A DNA stretch of 41,919 nt from Thiocapsa sp. UBA6158 (GTDB lineage: Bacteria > Pseudomonadota > Gammaproteobacteria > Chromatiales > Chromatiaceae). The stretch spans positions 1 to 41,919 of the forward strand of contig NZ_DIUM01000118.1 in the NCBI RefSeq assembly GCF_002423035.1. Direction: 5' to 3'. The first letter of the stretch is position 1, and the number at the start of each line of letters is the position of its first letter. Position numbers and translations under genes: made by a program. Under the pieces are notes generated by a model that was not told where the DNA came from, made no database searches, and was given only the letters and a program-made list of their open reading frames with translations. Positions 7,783 through 15,440 of this stretch are shown piece by piece.

Positions 7783-8331
7783 TCAGGCTGCGCTCGTTCG
7801 GTCGTCCATCGCGGCGGCCAGCATCGCGGCCTCGATGACGCCATGCACCTCGATGGTTTCGAGATCGGACAGACCGGGGCGAAACCGCACGCCGACGGAG
7901 CCCCCGCCGATGCTCACCAGCTCCGAGAGCAGATCGAGCATCCCCAATTCCACCAGGCGGCGGCGCACGCGCTCGATCGGCTCGGGCCGGTGTGTCCGCA
8001 CCTCGGGCGGTGCCGACGCCTCTACGGGCCGTTCCTGCGCTTGCACGGCACGCGGCTCGAAGGCGTCGCATCGACGCCACGCTCGGGCGCTGCGGGCCTG
8101 CTTGCGTGCGACCGGGCACCAGCCGTGCCGCCCACGCCAGTGCGCGCAATCGGAGCAGCGCACGGGGTATGGTCCGTGCCCGGTCCACCAGGCGGGGCCT
8201 TTGCTCGCTTTGGGTTTTGGCTCGGGCCGATACCGGGGCGGCGGGTTGACGAGGTATCCGTTGGCGATGCGGGCCTGCCAGCCTGGGTTGTTGTCGTCCT
8301 CGGCGGTAGAGAACTCTGCATGGTCGCTCAT
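7783..8331 (-). CDS. Hypothetical protein with Cys-rich motif (182 aa)
   Basis: I do not recognise the family. An acidic, proline-rich N-terminus leads to a compact cysteine motif around residues 59-90 (CSDCAHWRGRHGWCPVA, then a fourth Cys in WRRCDAFEP). Such C-x2-C...C...C spacing suggests a small zinc-binding domain. The C-terminal 70 residues form a separate helical/strand region (ERVRRRLVELGMLDLLSELV). The ATG at 8331 has GGGAGG upstream and overlaps the stop of the 91-aa gene by ATGA, showing translational coupling. Confidence 0.65.
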   Translation of the reverse strand: MSDHAEFSTAEDDNNPGWQARIANGYLVNPPPRYRPEPKPKASKGPAWWTGHGPYPVRCSDCAHWRGRHGWCPVARKQARSARAWRRCDAFEPRAVQAQERPVEASAPPEVRTHRPEPIERVRRRLVELGMLDLLSELVSIGGGSVGVRFRPGLSDLETIEVHGVIEAAMLAAAMDDRTSAA

Positions 8332-8603
8332 GGTTTGACCTCCCGGATCTTGGCGCGGCGGATGCGGATCTCGGCTTGCCGTTCGGCCTGCTCTTGGCGC
8401 TCGCTCCACCATTGGCGAAAGACCGAAAGCGCTTCGTCCCAAGGAAGGCCCGCAACCTCGCCGAACGAGCTTTCATCCGATCCCCACGCGCAATAGAACT
8501 CGTCTTCGGCGATGTACGGGCGTCGCGGAAATCCGTGTTCGTCGCGAGGGATCGGCGCGGGGTCAGGCTCGATCAGGGTGAACGTGGGCTTGATCGTGGT
8601 CAT
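8328..8603 (-). CDS. Hypothetical element protein (91 aa)
   Basis: I do not recognise this protein. It is acidic and aromatic in the middle (YIAEDEFYCAWGSDESSFGEV, WDEALSVFRQWW) and ends in a basic helix (RQAEIRIRRAKIREVKP). The ATG at 8603 follows a good GGGAGG ribosome binding site. It is the first gene transcribed away from the repeat-rich candidate origin and is coupled to the next gene by ATGA overlap. Confidence 0.6.
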   Translation of the reverse strand: MTTIKPTFTLIEPDPAPIPRDEHGFPRRPYIAEDEFYCAWGSDESSFGEVAGLPWDEALSVFRQWWSERQEQAERQAEIRIRRAKIREVKP

Positions 8604-8683
8604 GGCTTGGCCTCCCGAGCGCACCCATGCGCACGACTCGCCCGCTCTCGAATTCGCCCTCCGGTCGTGCCGTTTTCTGTCCT

Positions 8684-8885
8684 CGGGACAGGCGGGACAC
8701 CCCCTATAGGGTGGTGTCCCGTGTCCCGGTCGGGACAGGCGGGACATTGGCCCGGTTTGTCCCGGTTGTCCCGTTGGCCTTCAAGCCCCGTGGTTGCTGG
8801 ATTTAGGCGGGACATCGCGAGCGAAAACCCTATACATGACTCGGGTATCCGTTTTCGGGGGCGGGACATTGGCAAAATGTCCCGC
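8684..8885. repeat. Iteron block, candidate replication origin
   Basis: Eleven copies of the heptamer CGGGACA lie within 201 bp of noncoding DNA. Plus-strand copies start at 8684, 8693, 8731, 8740, 8808 and 8862. Minus-strand copies start at 8715, 8722, 8758, 8767 and 8878. Three pairs have 9-bp spacing and one has 7. Inverted repeats overlie them: GGGACACC/GGTGTCCC (8694-8701, 8713-8720), CGAAAAC/GTTTTCG (8822-8828, 8851-8857) and a perfect 10-bp stem GCGGGACATT (8861-8870, 8876-8885). The 13-bp GCGGGACATTGGC occurs twice. Position directly after the replication gene and iteron-like organisation suggest the element's origin. A regulator-binding array or packaging site is the alternative. Confidence 0.7.
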
Positions 8886-8909
8886 TTCGCGAGCGTTTCG
8901 GTTGGTCTT

Positions 8910-11159
8910 TCAGGCGGCATTTTTGACCTCCCGAAGTCCTCGAACGACGGCGTGACCCTGGACCATCCCGAGCAACCCGGCGTTGCCTCCGCAACCGGGC
9001 GTAGGCCAATAGGCGTCATCCTGATGCCCGATCGCTCCGAGCGTTGCCAAGTCGCTCCGCGCCCGCTGAAACGCCTTCTTCTTCGCGTTCGTCGAGTCGC
9101 CCATGTGCCGGGCGTAGAACTCGCGTCGCCAGCTCTCCAGCCCGGCCAGGCGTGCGCCTTCGGGCAGCGTCTCGGCGATGTGTGCCGGTGGCGGAAACCC
9201 GCTTTCCTCGATCGCGAACAGCAGCGCCTCGAACGCCAGGCGTTGCGTCGGCGTCACGGCCTTGCGCGCCTTGCCGGTGCCCTCGGTCTCGACCAGGACG
9301 ACGGAAGTCTCGGGCTCGCCTTGGTCGTCGCTCCACGGGAGTTGCACCTGCTCCAGCTCGAAGCCCATCGGCGCGGGCTTGGGTGCGTCCTTCATCTTCG
9401 TGGCGGCCAAGGTCCGAACGCCGTCGTTCTCGATCAGCCCATATTCGACATCCAACGCGCCGCGAATCGCGCTCGATCCCCGCGAACGGGTCTTGTCCCC
9501 GTGCCCCGCGTGATGGACGGTCAGCACGGTGCAGCCGTAACGCTGGATCAGTGCGTCTGTCGCTCTGGTGTAGAGCCCCATGTCCACGCTGCTGCTGTCG
9601 TCGCGTCCGCCGATGTTGCGATGCAGGGTGTCCACGACGATCAGGGCGGGTGTCCCGGCCATGCCTGCAATGCCGTCCACGACGGTTACGACGGCTTCCA
9701 GGCTCCCCGCGTCGGTCAGGTCGGCACCACTGTCGGAGACGAACAGCGGGGCCATGCGCAGCGCCTCAAGGCAGTCGTTGGCGATTCCCCATGCCAGCAG
9801 GCGGCGGCGGATGCCGAATTGCCCCTCGCCGGCCAGATAGATGACGCAACCCGCCCGCGCGGTACGCCCGCACCAGTCCCGACCCATCGCGATGCTGGCA
9901 GCCCATGACAGGGTGAGCAGAGACTTCCCCACGGCCGGATCCCCGAACACCAGGGTTTGAGCTCCGGGCAGTAGGACGCCTCGGATCAACCAGGACAGCG
10001 GCGCGGGTTGCTCCAACAGATCGCAGACAGGCGTAAACCGGATGACGGGCTTCGGCGCCGGTGCCGGGGGCGGCGGGCTCTGTGCGGGTTGGGGTTGCTC
10101 GGGCTCGGCATTCGTCTCGGGCTCGGGATCGGTCCCCGCCTCGCCTCGAATCCGCGCGAGAAATGCGTCCATGTCGGCGGTTCCCTTTGCGTAGCCCTTC
10201 GCCCGCGCCCCTTGAATCATCCGATCCAGCTCCGAGCCGGTCAGGTCCGCGGCGCGCTCTTGCCCACGGGCCGCAGCAACATGCACGGCGAGCCCTGCGA
10301 AAACCTGCTTGATGGTCAAATCGTCCAGACCCTTGCACACCAGGCGCCCCACGATCTTCAGGGCATTGCCATGCACGTCGTCGCCGGCCAACAGTTCAGC
10401 GAGGTAATCGTGTTGCGTGCCGGTGGCGGTCCCGCCTGGATCGTTTGCCGCTTCGGCCTTTGCTCGAAACGCGATGCGCTCGGCTTCGATGCCGTCGATT
10501 TCGTCGAGACAGAATCCGTCCGCAGGATCATCGAAGGTGTGCAGAACCCGGAACTCGGCTCCCGGTTTGCGACCGACGAAGTAGGATTGCGACAGAACGC
10601 CCGACTCCGGGGCCAGGATGCCCCCGAGCATGCCGTTCAAGGTCTCGGCATAGACCAGTCGCCGGGCGGGCTCCACGGGCCGCGCAAGCGGAACCAGGAC
10701 GCGCCACTTCGGGGCCTCGGGAGTGTGGGACCAGGAGGTATAGACGCAGGCGCGGAGCTGGAATTCTTCCAGGCGTGCTATCGCGGCCTCGGGAGTCATC
10801 TGCCCCGCGTCATAGTCGCCTTCGATCCCGAAGACCTCGATCACATTTAGGTCGTGTCGAAGGCTCCCTTTCTCGGTGCGGGCCGGTCCGAAGCTGGCGA
10901 GCTTCACCAGGGGGCAGTCGGTCTTGACCTTGTATTCGGCTTGGGCCTCGATCCAGCCCGTGAGCTGTGCCCAGGGCTTGCCCTCGATGCGCTGAATCGT
11001 CCTTCCGCCCACGTCCGGCCATACCGTATAGGTCACGGTCGCCTCATCGAACCGATGCCCGCAAGCCTCGCAATCGGGATATTCGGCGGACGCCCCGCAC
11101 TTCGGGCAGGCGCGCGTGAGGATGTCCCCGTCTGCGGCGGGTGATGCGGCGGCGCTCAT
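8910..11159 (-). CDS. Zinc-ribbon/primase-like/RepA-like ATPase replication protein
   Basis: A 749-aa modular protein. Residues 18-33 form a zinc ribbon (CPKC, then CEAC). Residues about 95-200 resemble a primase-polymerase-like domain of phage and plasmid replication proteins (FGIEGDYDAG acidic motif; YTSWSHTPEAPKWRVLVPL). A Pro-rich linker lies at about 345-375. Residues 385-600 form a RecA/RepA-type hexameric ATPase with Walker A GDPAVGKS (406-413), Walker B LIVVDTLHR (about 506-514) and a VHHAGHGDKTRSRGSSAIRGA sensor region. The C-terminus has a small helical region. ATG at 11159 overlaps the stop of the upstream 64-aa gene (ATGA). It probably primes and unwinds the element's own DNA. Polymerase catalytic residues could not be confirmed by eye. 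Confidence 0.85.
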   Translation of the reverse strand: MSAAASPAADGDILTRACPKCGASAEYPDCEACGHRFDEATVTYTVWPDVGGRTIQRIEGKPWAQLTGWIEAQAEYKVKTDCPLVKLASFGPARTEKGSLRHDLNVIEVFGIEGDYDAGQMTPEAAIARLEEFQLRACVYTSWSHTPEAPKWRVLVPLARPVEPARRLVYAETLNGMLGGILAPESGVLSQSYFVGRKPGAEFRVLHTFDDPADGFCLDEIDGIEAERIAFRAKAEAANDPGGTATGTQHDYLAELLAGDDVHGNALKIVGRLVCKGLDDLTIKQVFAGLAVHVAAARGQERAADLTGSELDRMIQGARAKGYAKGTADMDAFLARIRGEAGTDPEPETNAEPEQPQPAQSPPPPAPAPKPVIRFTPVCDLLEQPAPLSWLIRGVLLPGAQTLVFGDPAVGKSLLTLSWAASIAMGRDWCGRTARAGCVIYLAGEGQFGIRRRLLAWGIANDCLEALRMAPLFVSDSGADLTDAGSLEAVVTVVDGIAGMAGTPALIVVDTLHRNIGGRDDSSSVDMGLYTRATDALIQRYGCTVLTVHHAGHGDKTRSRGSSAIRGALDVEYGLIENDGVRTLAATKMKDAPKPAPMGFELEQVQLPWSDDQGEPETSVVLVETEGTGKARKAVTPTQRLAFEALLFAIEESGFPPPAHIAETLPEGARLAGLESWRREFYARHMGDSTNAKKKAFQRARSDLATLGAIGHQDDAYWPTPGCGGNAGLLGMVQGHAVVRGLREVKNAA

Positions 11160-11350
11160 GCTGAACCACCGAGAATCGGACCCACGCCGGAGCACCATGA
11201 GGCAATCGCGACGCCCACGAAGCAGGCGGCGCCGAGACGGATGCCGACCTTGATGCTATACTTCGTCTCGCCAATCGGTTGTTTGTCTTGTTGTTTTGCG
11301 CCTCGACCGCTCCTCACGGTCGAGGCGTTTTCATTTGTGGACAGTGCCAT
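11156..11350 (-). CDS. Small single-pass membrane protein
   Basis: A 64-aa protein. A polar, basic N-terminus (to about residue 33) is followed by one hydrophobic segment, about 34-58 (VGIRLGAACFVGVAIASWCSG). The ATG at 11350 has GAGGA upstream, and the stop overlaps the start of the replication protein by ATGA, so translation of the two is coupled. The function is unknown. Small membrane proteins beside replication genes in satellites and phages may anchor replication or interfere with the host or helper, but nothing here shows which. Confidence 0.6.
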   Translation of the reverse strand: MALSTNENASTVRSGRGAKQQDKQPIGETKYSIKVGIRLGAACFVGVAIASWCSGVGPILGGSA

Positions 11351-11443
11351 CGGTTGATCCTCGGGGATGTCGATGCCGAGAGCACTCTTGCGCTGAGGGC
11401 GGGGTGTTGGTTCATGGGTTGCGGGTCCGGTCAGGGGGGCGGG

Positions 11444-11698
11444 TCATTCTTGGGTCGCAAACTCGATCGACTCCCCGAGCTTCGACGCCGATGCGTCGAT
11501 CAATGCGAGAACAGCGTCCACGCGCCCAGGGTGCCAGGTCGCCGGCCAATTGCCGTTGTGGTCGAGCGATTGCTCGGTCATGACCTCGCGCAACAGGGTT
11601 GCGGTGGTGCCGATTGCGGCGGCCACGTCGGTCAATTCGTCGGCATGGGCAAGAATGATGTTTCCGCAGCGTTCGGGTGTGCGTTCGGTGGTTTTCAT
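11444..11698 (-). CDS. Hypothetical element protein (84 aa)
   Basis: I do not recognise this protein. It is mostly helical: ERCGNIILAHADELTDVAAA, TATLLREVMTEQ, then VDAVLALIDASASKLGESI. The ATG at 11698 has a strong AGGAGG ribosome binding site 8 bp upstream. It follows the AlpA-like gene with 12 bp between them, so the two are one transcript. Confidence 0.6.
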   Translation of the reverse strand: MKTTERTPERCGNIILAHADELTDVAAAIGTTATLLREVMTEQSLDHNGNWPATWHPGRVDAVLALIDASASKLGESIEFATQE

Positions 11699-11710
11699 GG
11701 TCGGCACCTC

Positions 11711-11914
11711 CTATGCGCATTCGCGCTGCTGATGGGAATCAACCCATTGGCGCAGCGCATCGGCAGCGACGAAGCGGCGGCGCCCGACCCGGTAGGTCTT
11801 CAGCCGCCCTTCAGCGATTTCCTTGTAGATGCTGGTCCGGCCAAGGCCGGTGGCCTTGATCGTCTCTTCGATGGAGAGCCCGACGGGCTCGATACTGCGA
11901 GGCTGTTGTTTCAT
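11711..11914 (-). CDS. AlpA-like MerR-type DNA-binding regulator / excisionase
   Basis: A 67-aa protein of the AlpA/excisionase (HTH_17) family. LSIEETIKATGLGRTSIYKEIAEGRLKTYRVGRRRFV is the characteristic winged helix-turn-helix, with the ADALRQWVDS closing helix. In P4-like satellites and PICIs, such proteins activate integrase or replication genes and assist excision. The start is ATG at 11914. The 84-bp leader contains GTACGCGGTAC (11938-11948), a short interrupted palindrome that could be an operator. It lies between the integrase module and the replication module, the expected place for the switch gene. Confidence 0.85.
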   Translation of the reverse strand: MKQQPRSIEPVGLSIEETIKATGLGRTSIYKEIAEGRLKTYRVGRRRFVAADALRQWVDSHQQRECA

Positions 11915-11998
11915 TGTCCGCGTGTCTCCGTTTGGATGTACGCGGTACTTTACGGAGCGGCGGGACTCGGCGGGAGGGAACGAAACCGCCCGATTTCA

Positions 11999-12556
11999 TT
12001 ACTCATCGTGGCGTGTACGCACGCAGCGGCGAGTGAAGGTGACTCCCGCGCCCAGTACGCCATCAGGGACAGTGAAGGTCACGACAGGGTGGGCCGCGGC
12101 AAGTCTCCATGCCTCATCGACCCATTCGCGGTTGTCTTTGCAGTATTGCTTTAGCGTGTCAGCAGAATACCCGGTCATTGAGGCAACCCACTCTATGGCG
12201 TCGTCCTTGGTGCCTCCGAATGACCACTCGCCCACGACCATCCAGACGGCTTTTCGCTTCTTTTCTTCGGTGGCCTTGGCTCGGAGTCGCTGCTTATTGC
12301 CGGGTTGGCTGGCGGCTGCGCTCATGGCCTTGCGCAGCCAGGGATAGAAGATCGGTGGAAGCGGGAGCCCGCCATCGAGGTATGCGTTGATTGCGACGAT
12401 CGCGTCCACCTCAGAGAGCGGGTTCGCAGCCAGGCGCAGCATAGCCCCTTGTCCGTCGAGCGACAGGCCGGCCGCTGTCGCTTCGTCCAGCCTATCGAGG
12501 ATGATTCGCCTGATACGCGCGCGGCGCAGTCGCGCCTTGCCATCTGTCCCGGCCAT
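11999..12556 (-). CDS. Hypothetical protein coupled to integrase (185 aa)
   Basis: I do not recognise this family. The basic N-terminus (KARLRRARIRRIILDRL) is followed by several helices (GAMLRLAANPLSEVDAIVAI, AYLDGGLPLPPIFYPWLRKA), a lysine-rich segment and an aromatic motif (DAIEWVASMTGYSADTLKQY) that resembles a helix-turn-helix. Its ATG (12556-12554) overlaps the integrase stop codon as TGATG, so it is translated by coupling to the integrase. That suggests a role in integration, excision or early control. The C-terminal 25 residues are strand-like and basic. Confidence 0.65.
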   Translation of the reverse strand: MAGTDGKARLRRARIRRIILDRLDEATAAGLSLDGQGAMLRLAANPLSEVDAIVAINAYLDGGLPLPPIFYPWLRKAMSAAASQPGNKQRLRAKATEEKKRKAVWMVVGEWSFGGTKDDAIEWVASMTGYSADTLKQYCKDNREWVDEAWRLAAAHPVVTFTVPDGVLGAGVTFTRRCVRTRHDE

Positions 12557-13923
12557 CAGGCAGCCCCCGCGCGACGCTTGATCTCGACCACGTTCGATCC
12601 CGTCTCGCCTTCCTTTAGCTGCCCTAGGTGCCGCTCCCATGCGAGCAGCGCGGCCCGCTTCTCGTCCATGTATGTGTGTCGGTCATAGTGGACGGCCTGC
12701 ACGCCCGAGATCCCGTGACTGAGCAGTTGCGCCCGAACGTCCCGGCTGACTCCCAAACCCGCCAGTTGTGTTTCTGCCGTGCGGCGGATGTCGCGCAAAT
12801 CGAACGACTCGCCGCCCATTGCTTTCGAGATGGCCGAGACCCGCGCGCTCGCCGTCGTGTAGACCATCACCGCGGGGTGGCCGTACCGATCGGTTGATCC
12901 GAACAGCGAAGGGTTAGGGTCGCCCGCGGAAAGCTCCCGCGCCCGAGCAATCAGCCCTTCGACCACTTCGGCACCCTTTGGGCCCAAGCGCAGCAGGTGC
13001 TCGCGGGGCTTCTGCCGCTTCCCCTTGCCGTCCCATAGCCTCAAGACTCCCTGATCCCAATCCCCGACACGCGCCCGCAGCAGTTGAGCCATGCGCTGAC
13101 CGCCAGCCAGTAATGCGAGCAACAACACCTGATCGACAATCCCGTCCCCCAGGTGCCCTAAATACTCCAGTAGTTCGGCCTTGCTCAGTGCGCGCTCGCC
13201 GGCCCGCCTGCGGATCGTAGGCACGGCCGCTACGGGATTCGTCTCGACATTGAACGGGATGAGTTCGCTCGGCAGAGAGGAATCAAACGGCGCGCGGATC
13301 GCCGCACCGAACGCAGCATGGAGGTAGGTGCGCAGTTGTCCGCTTGCCGACTCCTTCCCAGCCTCTCGGACCGTGCGCACCATGGCTGCGATCTGCCGCG
13401 GAGTGATCTCGTTGGCCGGCAGCCCCGCAATCTCCGGATGCGCCTTCGCGACGTGGACGTTGAGGATGGATCGGGTGTCGCTCGCGCTCTTCGTCTTGCC
13501 GTTGGCTTCGAGCATCCGCACGTAGGCGCCGCACAGCGCGGACAGGGTGTATTGCTCGCGTTCCAGGATCTTACGCTCGGCTTCCTCTCTCGCTCGCTCC
13601 AGCGCCTTGCGCTCGGCATCCCGTGCCGCCTTCTCGGCTTCTTGGTCCGCTCGCACGTCACCCGAGCCGGACTGTAGCCGCTCGCGCATCTTGACGGCTT
13701 CATCCCTGACCTGAATCAATGTCCAGCCGTCTCGGCCCCCTTCGTCGTACCAGCCGAGGGGGAGCTCGTCGCGGCTTCCGTCCGGCTTGGTGAACCGGAA
13801 GTAGACCCGGACCCGTCCCCCGGTCTTGCGGAACCTCAAGGTGCCCTGTCCCCGCCCCGCACTCTCGCTCAAGCGGTCCCCGTCCTTCATCGCCCGCAGC
13901 TCTCGAACCGTCAGTAGTGCCAT
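12556..13923 (-). CDS. int: Tyrosine recombinase (P4-type integrase)
   Basis: Site-specific integrase, 455 aa. Residues 1-90 form the arm-binding-like domain, about 90-125 a charged coiled linker, about 125-240 a SAM-like core-binding domain and about 245-440 the catalytic domain. Catalytic residues visible are R277 (GGQRMAQ), the DLRDIRRTAET box (R380 or R381, with Asp where many have His), H403 (LLSHG) and Y413 (VHYDRH). The start chosen is ATG at 13923, 8-12 bp after GGGGG; an upstream in-frame ATG at 14016 would extend into the att region. It is the gene nearest attR, reading into the element, and presumably acts on the 48-bp tRNA-Arg att core. Confidence 0.93.
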   Translation of the reverse strand: MALLTVRELRAMKDGDRLSESAGRGQGTLRFRKTGGRVRVYFRFTKPDGSRDELPLGWYDEGGRDGWTLIQVRDEAVKMRERLQSGSGDVRADQEAEKAARDAERKALERAREEAERKILEREQYTLSALCGAYVRMLEANGKTKSASDTRSILNVHVAKAHPEIAGLPANEITPRQIAAMVRTVREAGKESASGQLRTYLHAAFGAAIRAPFDSSLPSELIPFNVETNPVAAVPTIRRRAGERALSKAELLEYLGHLGDGIVDQVLLLALLAGGQRMAQLLRARVGDWDQGVLRLWDGKGKRQKPREHLLRLGPKGAEVVEGLIARARELSAGDPNPSLFGSTDRYGHPAVMVYTTASARVSAISKAMGGESFDLRDIRRTAETQLAGLGVSRDVRAQLLSHGISGVQAVHYDRHTYMDEKRAALLAWERHLGQLKEGETGSNVVEIKRRAGAA

Positions 13924-13952
13924 GTCATGCGCCCCCGAGTCGCTGATACTCT

Positions 13953-14011
13953 CGTCCCCGTTCCGTCCCCGTTTCACGCTGGCAATCGGCGAACAAAAGC
14001 GAACGGGGACG
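13953..14011. promoter_or_regulatory. Candidate integrase arm-type sites, right end
   Basis: CGTCCCCGTT occurs at 13953-13962 and 13964-13973 (11 bp apart) and in inverted orientation at 14002-14011, all between the integrase start and attR. The tandem pair mirrors the one at 5275/5286 near attL. These are candidate integrase arm sites and may also control the integrase promoter. Confidence 0.5.
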
Positions 14012-14098
14012 AACACATGGTAGCACTAGATGACTGGTAATTATCGGTATATTTTGCTCGCAGTTGTTCGCGGATTTTCGCGATAATCCGCCACGATA

Positions 14099-14146
14099 TG
14101 GCTACGAACCAGGTGGTCGGAGGTTCGAATCCTTCCGGGCGCGCCA
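14099..14146 (+). repeat. Right attachment site (attR), tRNA-Arg 3' fragment
   Basis: An exact 48-bp copy of the 3' part of tRNA-Arg (from the anticodon stem through CCA). The sequence before it does not complete a tRNA, so this is a repeat and not a second gene. It marks the right boundary of the element. Confidence 0.95.
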
Positions 14147-14155
14147 AATAGAACA

Positions 14156-14189
14156 AAGGCTTAGCACCGATCAGTGCTGGGCCTTTTTT
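14156..14189 (+). terminator. Rho-independent terminator, probably the original one of tRNA-Arg
   Basis: AAGGCTTAGCAC (14156-14167) pairs with GTGCTGGGCCTT (14174-14185) with two G-T wobbles and a CGATCA loop, followed by a run of six T. Its place 9 bp after the tRNA 3' copy indicates it served the tRNA gene before the element inserted. Confidence 0.8.
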
Positions 14190-14617
14190 CATTGTAGTGT
14201 GCTTGGGTGGAATTTAACCCCACCTCCGGATTTGCTTGATTGATCCATCGGCCACCGGATCCTTTGCGTCCGCCGCGTCATCGCCGGTTTCCCCTCACTG
14301 TCTGGGTCAAGCGATCGCAGTGTCGGTAGTCAGATATGCTGATGCCACCGACAGGAGTTCGGCTACTCGTCGTCCGCAGCCATTCGCCGGGAAGAGGAAC
14401 CGATGGCGTGATCTGCAACCGGTGCAGGTAGTCCGGGCCAACAGGACCCCGTACCCGATCGGCGGTCAATGAACGCCGGCATGCCGGTGCCGACACTTAC
14501 GGTCAGCGAGCCGACTTCCTTCCGCATGACGTCGATTCGGCGCTTGGCGGGTGCAGGTGTCTTCGCAGCCCTACGCCGACGGCCCGGAGCGCACGGTAGA
14601 GAGGTTGAAGGGGCCCC
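14190..14617. other. Noncoding or decayed region
   Basis: About 430 bp between the element and the IS1380 remnant. Short ORFs on both strands lack good starts and recognisable motifs. I see no rest of the IS1380 transposase here, so the IS lost its 3' part by deletion or rearrangement near 14636. Confidence 0.4.
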
Positions 14618-15211
14618 TTACCGGTCCTGCCGGCTCCCCGAGAGGCCCTCGAAGAGAAACAGCGGCAAGTCGCAATGGTTGCCGTAGTGATGATTGTAGA
14701 ACGCGAACTCCTGCTGGCCATGGGTGGCATCCTCGGAGTGGTCCATGTCGAGCACGATCACTTGCGGTGTCTTCGGGTCGCTGGCGATGAAGGTGTCGAC
14801 GAAGGCCTGCGCCATGCGGTAGAGGCCGCGCGCGCCGACCCCGTTCTCCAGACGCGAGAAGGTCGGCCCGCTGGCCAGGTCCGTCGTCGCATCGAGCGTC
14901 TTGCGCTCCAGCCCCAGCTTGAACAGCGCATCACGGCGCAGCGCCTTGGCGTCGTTGCCGTCTTCGTAGGCACAGGCAATCTGGAACACCCGTTGCGCGA
15001 TCAGCTCACGCATCGGACGGGTGATGTAGGACGGATGGCGCCAATCATCGATCGCTGCGCTCAACCGCTCGGTCAGGCCAATCCGGCGATCAACCCCGCG
15101 CAGGATCATCGGGCCGAAGTCCGACGACATGGCGACGCCGTCGAAGTCGCCGCGGACACTGAACCCGGCGACCGGGGGAAAACGCAGCTGTTTCGGGGTA
15201 GATTCGGGCAT
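14618..15211 (-). pseudogene. IS1380-family transposase, N-terminal remnant
   Basis: The reading frame carries the first ~190 residues of an IS1380-type DDE transposase. Recognisable family blocks are RRIGLTERLSAAIDDWRHPSYI, IAQRVFQIACAYEDGNDAKALRRD, FKLGLERKTLD, ASGPTFSRLENG and VIVLDMDHSEDATHGQQEFAFYNHHYG. The last contains the first catalytic Asp. The homology ends at LPLFLFEGLSG, and the frame runs out shortly after. Full-length members are over 400 aa, so more than half is missing and the copy cannot transpose. Upstream, an ORF beginning near 15375 (DFWRILRHRLKMQYSKPYPHDL...) runs straight into the transposase start and may be a host gene broken by the insertion. Confidence 0.8.
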
Positions 15212-15440
15212 GGGCGACCTCGTTGAGCCTCTTCCGAAGCCGTGTTGAAGGCGTCGATCAGACGCTCTTCCAGCTGCGCTTCGGCATCGGCCGGGCGACG
15301 AAGATCGTGCGGGTAAGGCTTCGAGTACTGCATCTTCAGCCGGTGGCGGAGGATGCGCCAGAAGTCACCGCTGAGTCACCAGGACGCTTGCTTTTCGGTG
15401 GTGACTCTAAGCCGTTTTTGTTCTGCTACACCCTTTGGAT
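15212..15440. other. Possible broken gene and inverted repeat next to IS1380 remnant
   Basis: On the minus strand an open frame from 15375 encodes SGDFWRILRHRLKMQYSKPY followed by an acidic helix (EAQLEERLIDAFNTASEEAQRG). It has no start codon in good context except an internal ATG at 15333. I do not recognise it. GAGTCACC (15373-15380) and GGTGACTC (15400-15407) form an 8-bp inverted repeat that could be a terminator stem. Confidence 0.3.

Larger units (their letters stand above)
5217..14146. mobile_element. Phage-satellite-like integrative element in tRNA-Arg (8.93 kb)
   Basis: The element is bounded by 48-bp att repeats and all of its genes lie on the minus strand. In transcription order they are: tyrosine integrase, a 185-aa unknown protein, AlpA-like regulator, an 84-aa protein, a 64-aa membrane protein, a 749-aa primase-like/ATPase protein, a candidate iteron origin, 91-aa and 182-aa unknown proteins, a 256-aa coiled-coil protein, a winged-helix protein, small terminase subunit and a 91-aa unknown protein. 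Several genes overlap by ATGA. No large terminase, portal, capsid, tail, holin or endolysin gene is present. An integrase, AlpA, replication gene, origin and terS without structural genes is the plan of a phage-inducible chromosomal island or P4-like satellite. A degraded prophage is the alternative, but I see no broken phage genes inside. Confidence 0.85.

Noticed and set aside
8684..8885. CRISPR array interpretation of the CGGGACA repeats
   Set aside because: Repeats are 7 bp, in both orientations and with irregular spacing; no cas genes are present.
8376..9908. Long plus-strand open frame over the replication gene and iteron block
   Set aside because: Shadow frame with no domain; the minus strand carries clear Walker motifs.
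14099..14146. Second tRNA-Arg gene
   Set aside because: Only the 3' 48 bases are present; the 5' half is missing, so it is attR.
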